64,000 bases of DNA, from NCBI GenBank assembly GCA_023014335.1, contig JAECYW010000013.1, positions 1 to 64,000 on the forward strand. The letters run 5' to 3'. A model generated the notes under the pieces. The model saw nothing but the letters and a program-made list of their open reading frames with translations. It had not been told where the DNA came from and searched no databases. Each line of letters begins with the position of its first letter. The first letter of the stretch is position 1. Below are positions 60,392 to 64,000 of the stretch, one piece after another. The stretch is from Galerina marginata. Its lineage: Eukaryota > Basidiomycota > Agaricomycetes > Agaricales > Galerinaceae. The translations under genes were made by a program, and so were the position numbers.

Positions 60392-63189
60392 TTACTCGGA
60401 CAAGTGCGTCAACGGATCGATGCAGATGATCCCATCGCGTTCACTCCACGGATAGCCCCAGCGGTGCAGCCATTCACGGACACCAGTGGCCAGCCGTGCA
60501 CGCGAGGCACCTCGGGCAACGTCCTGCGTGCCAGTGTGTTTCTCCTCGCCGACGATGGCGTAAGCTGTATACGAATCAGTTGATAGAATAGAATGAGAAA
60601 CAGGAGGACCACCCACCAAGCCCGTAGAAATGTTCATGTTCGAGCTACACCGCCAACGACAAGTCAAAAACCCATCTCAGCCCCAAAGCAAAACGAAAAC
60701 ACCAACCGCAAGCAAAAACTTTTCCAACACCTCTGTGGCCTCGTTTGCATGCAACCCATGCAGGTCCAAGATCGCCTCCGTCCTTTCCTCTGACGTCTCT
60801 CCCCCTGCTCCTCCTCCCGCGGTGCCCTTCACGCCTTTGACAGCAGCTGCCCCAGCAATACCAAGCACAACACCGTAGCCACCACCACACGCCTTGCCCC
60901 TCGCAGCCCTATCACCAGGATCGTCGCTCCACGCTGCATCCCTAGCTCTCACTGCGCCCTCCGCCATCCGCGCACGTTCAATAACGAGCCCACCCGCCGC
61001 CTCGCCCATCTCCACTGCCATCTTCGCGTTCAGCTCGTGGCCTTCCCGGCTGAACCGCTTCGCTGCGGCCCCGTCGCCTCTCCTCCATGCGTCGGCGGCA
61101 CGGGAAAGGCACGCGTTGCGCGCGGCGCCGAGCTGCAGGGCGCGCTGGCGGTAGGACATGTACATCGCCGAGACCGCCTCGCCCGTGGGCAGGGTCGGGA
61201 GGAGAAGCGGCGGGCGCAGCTTGAGGCGCGGGGACGGTTTCGGGGCGACGATCGCGCTCTGGTGGTGCAAATTATCAGCAGCCGCGCCCAAGGCCTCGCG
61301 GGTGCGCCGATCAATAGGGGTAAGAGCATTTACATTATTATGGGCCATTGTGCCATTCCCATTCCCATTGCTCTCATCTTGCTGCGGGGCTGGTTTCTTG
61401 ACGGCGGCTGCGAAGCGAGTGCGGCTGGGGTCGTTGTAAGGCGCGTACTTGCGACCTCGGCCTGCGCTGGGGCTCTCGAATCCGAGGACAGGGAACTCTT
61501 CGGGCGGTGGGCTGGCTGCGGCGGTGTGTGCGGCGAGGGGGCCGGTGCCGGGTGGAACGTTGGCTCTGGCGAGGACGGCGTTGAGGCTGGAGATGTCGAC
61601 ATCCTTGGGAAGATGATGCAAGAATTCGCAACTGTCTTGCTTGGCGCAGGTGCCACGGAGCCAAAACCTACACAAGGCGCGTTCGAGATCGTGACTAGAG
61701 CAGATAGATTAGTAGAAAGTAAAGAAGATCAAAGAGAAGCTCGCCTGAAACGACAGTCTGCTCTGAGACATTCGCCTGCGACAAAGTATCTGCAAACCCT
61801 GTTACCACCGGGGACAGGACGGCCGTTGGTATACCTCGGGGCAGGTCGTCCAGCGGCGGCTGGCTGGAAGCCAACACCGCGTGCCCCGCCCCTGACGGCA
61901 TCTCGTGAGACCAGAGTGACTCTTGCGCCCATATGTTGCATTCGGTTCTGCGGGCTGTGAGCTGGGGCGGCTGGGAGAGCTCGGTCGACGAGCCAGGCCA
62001 TGGCGCGATCAAAGTCAAAGCCGCTTGCAGCGAGAGCTTCTTCGAGCTCCGAGGGAGCGAGGGTGGAACCAAAGACGGAGCTGAGAACATCAAAGGGAGT
62101 CATGCCATCAGTAAGGGCGGCGGAAGCCTCTTCCGAATCGGGCTCTGGGACGAGCTCCTGGGGATAGAAAGACAAAGGGAAGTGGTTTTGAGAGAGATCA
62201 GGAGAGGTAGACCAAGGGTTGGTGTCAAAGGTGTCGAAATCGGAGATGGTGATGGAGGCAAATGAGGGGATGGGGTTGGAGGCAAAGGGATCAAAGGGAT
62301 CATCCTCGTCTTCTTCATCTTTTGGGCGATGGGATGAACGTAAAGAAGAGGAGGGTGTGAAAGACTGTTCTGCGATGAGAGGAGCTGCGATGGCGAGATT
62401 GGAGGTTGCACGGGGAGAGTTGTGGGCCCACATGTCTGGAGAGGGAGTTTCTGCGCGGAGAAGGGAGGCAGAGGAGTGGGAGGCGGCGGCGGAGAGAGGG
62501 CGGGGGATGGGCCTAAACTCGCTGGCTTTTGCATTGAGAAGACGAGGAGAAGAGATGGGGGAGGCGGGGAGAGACGCGGTGAACTGGGACTGAGCAGCAA
62601 AGGTGTGGGCGAGGACCGGCGAGGACGACGGCGAGTAGTCGGATTTGTTGGACATGGGAGGAGCGAGGGGCGAGGTGGCAGGGGTGTGGGGTCTGCGGAA
62701 GAGAGAGGCGAGAGGCGAGTTGGGTGCTGAGCTGGGGGTGTCTGGGCGGAGACGGTTGGAGGGCGTCGAGGCGCGCGACGACGGGCGAGAAATGGGGCGC
62801 CGGGTCGGAGTTAGGAAGAGAAAGGGGACACCCGCAATATCATCCCGATGCTTGTGCATCAGCTCGAGCACATTTTGTTCCACCTGCAGCTGGGTGAGCA
62901 GGACAAGGGGCTAAACGCTGGGGGGACGTACGGTCTCGTCATCGATGCCATAGGTGGACTTTAGGAGGGCCTTGAGATCGTCCTCGCGCTCGTCGATGAG
63001 CAGCGACACGACCTCGTTGACGAGCCTGGGGGGCACACGGGTGTAGTCGTCGGTCTCCGCGTCAGACTCGTAGGACTTGTACTGGCGGGCGATGGCGGAC
63101 AGCTGGGCGCGGGTGTGGGGAAACTTGCCGACGCCGGATTCGTGCAGCCCATAGGGGGCGTTGGTGCTGAGAGGATGGTAGACGGACAT
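60392..63189 (-). CDS. CUE-like / CCCH zinc finger / DUF1771 / Smr protein
   Basis: Start MSVYHPLSTNAPYGLHESG; five exons; TAA 60394-60392; about 830 residues. Order of regions: N-terminal helices (VNEVVSLLIDEREDDLKALL); a long Ser/Pro-rich disordered stretch; a CUE-like segment (FDVLSSVFGSTLAPSELEEA, then LAASGFDFDRAMAWLV); two CCCH fingers, CRYFVAGECLRADCRFSH and CRFWLRGTCAKQDSCEFLH; a DUF1771 helix pair (YRQRALQLGAARNACLSRAA and GAAAKRFSREGHELNAKM); and a C-terminal Smr domain (LDLHGLHANEATEVLEKFL, EKHTGTQ, WLHRWGYPWSERDGIICID). CUE plus DUF1771 plus Smr is the layout of yeast Cue2 and worm NONU-1, endonucleases that cut mRNA on collided ribosomes. A similar role is an inference. The intron in the first finger (61744-61695) has a GC donor, GCGAGC. 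The gene starts only 82 bp after the LYC1 stop. Confidence 0.8.
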
Positions 63190-63271
63190 GCAAGTACGGA
63201 GTAAGAGATGTATTGACGGAGTAAGAGTAAGTAAACGTATTGACTCCGCTAAGTACTACTTATAACAAACA

Positions 63272-64000
63272 CTAACACCAACAGAACCTGTCCATCATTA
63301 GCGCCGTCCAACTGATATCAGCGGAACTTACTTTTCATTGAAACACCATCGCACATCGCCGTCGCCATACCACTTGGCTGCAGGCAGGTGTTCGTCTCTC
63401 TCCTTGCCATCCATCCCCCACACCTCCATCGTCTCAACCCCGTGTCTCTTCGCAAACCCTGCCACCGCCCTCATCAGCCCCGCCATCTCGTCCATCGCAG
63501 CCCGTAGCCGTGTGATCACCAGGACATTCGTATCAATCGTCCAGCTCGCATATGTCGACGCGTCCCCGCCCTTGCACACACCCCAGTACTCTGGCCTCAC
63601 TCCCATCTTCTTCCAAAAGTACGCCTGCCTCTGTACCTGGAAATCCGCAACACCCTTGTCCGGCAGGAATGCAAACAGCCCGCCTGACGACCCTATACCC
63701 CGCATTTCGGCTTTCATTACCTCCGCATCCACCTTCCACAGTTCATCCAGCCCCTTTTCATCAAGCCACTGCCAGTCCTCCTCTCCCGGCCCCAAAGTCT
63801 CAACCAACTCATCGACCTTCCACACAGTCGAGAATGGCTCTCTCACCGTCCACCCACTCGCACTCCCTCCAGTAGGCAGTACCCCACACCCCGCGTAAAA
63901 CTCCCTCCCAACGTCACTATAGAGCACCGACACTGCCGCGTTCGCCCCATGTCCTTCTAGCACCTGCTCGCTCTTCCACTCCCGCCTATCCGGCCTCGCA
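63272..64000 (-). CDS. LYC1: LYC1-like lysine acetyltransferase, 5' partial
   Basis: The frame is open from the window edge (RPDRREWKSEQV) through VLEGHGANAAVSVLYSDVGR and EFYAGCGV, the region in which fungal LYC1-type GNAT enzymes bind acetyl-CoA. The C-terminal part typical of the family follows (WLDEKGLDELWKVDAEVMKA, FLPDKGVADFQVQRQAYFW, WTIDTNVLVITRL, LPAAKWYGDGDVRWCFNEK). After NEK a 44-nt intron (63331-63288, GTAAGT..CAG with CTAAT branch) joins a 16-nt last exon coding FCWC-stop, ending at 63272. Family members end in much the same way (NEK, aromatic, Trp, Cys), which supports this. LYC1 of Yarrowia N-acetylates lysine in lysine breakdown; the substrate here is not proven. The N-terminus is outside the window. 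Confidence 0.75.

Noticed and set aside
61037..61960. 307-codon plus-strand ORF
   Set aside because: It is fully antisense to the CCCH/DUF1771/Smr gene, whose conserved motifs settle the coding strand.

Overview
This is a eukaryotic nuclear window from a basidiomycete fungus, almost certainly an Agaricomycete. Genes are cut by many 44-71 nt introns with GT/GC..AG ends. The recognisable families are typical of that class: KDZ transposase with CxC1, Tnp2/CACTA and Plavaka-type transposons, and DUF6698, DUF6699 and DUF6534 proteins. No tRNA, rRNA, CRISPR array or bacterial feature was seen. Gene models below were built by joining exons by eye, so single splice sites can be wrong.

Layout. 1-23 kb is a transposon graveyard: the 3' end of an unknown gene, a 581-bp MITE with perfect 15-bp TIRs and TA duplications, a decayed KDZ transposase, a largely intact Tnp2 (CACTA) transposase gene, an orphan gene, a DUF6698 gene with one frameshift, a decayed Plavaka relic, an intact two-module viroplasmin-fold gene, a second Tnp2 scrap and an intact DUF6699 gene. 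23.07-33.85 kb is one large element with roughly 0.6-kb imperfect terminal inverted repeats, no recognisable transposase, several internal repeated modules, perfect hairpins and one convincing small membrane-protein gene. It ends 8 bp beyond the stop codon of a GDP-mannose transporter gene.

33.9-64 kb is mainly housekeeping: GDP-mannose transporter (Golgi), a PQ-loop membrane protein like Any1/SLC66A2, a truncated Sec14 fragment followed by decayed long-unit repeats, clathrin heavy chain, a DUF6534 membrane protein, a Rho3-type GTPase, a Zn2Cys6 transcription factor, a coiled-coil protein, a CUE-like/CCCH/DUF1771/Smr protein related to no-go-decay nucleases, and the 3' part of a LYC1-like acetyltransferase. 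Several (clathrin, the transporter, the PQ-loop protein, Rho3) act in vesicle traffic or polarity, but nothing shows that they are co-regulated.

The best candidates for something undescribed are the 10.8-kb long-TIR element with its repeated hairpin modules, and the four or five GC-AG introns found in five neighbouring conserved genes.
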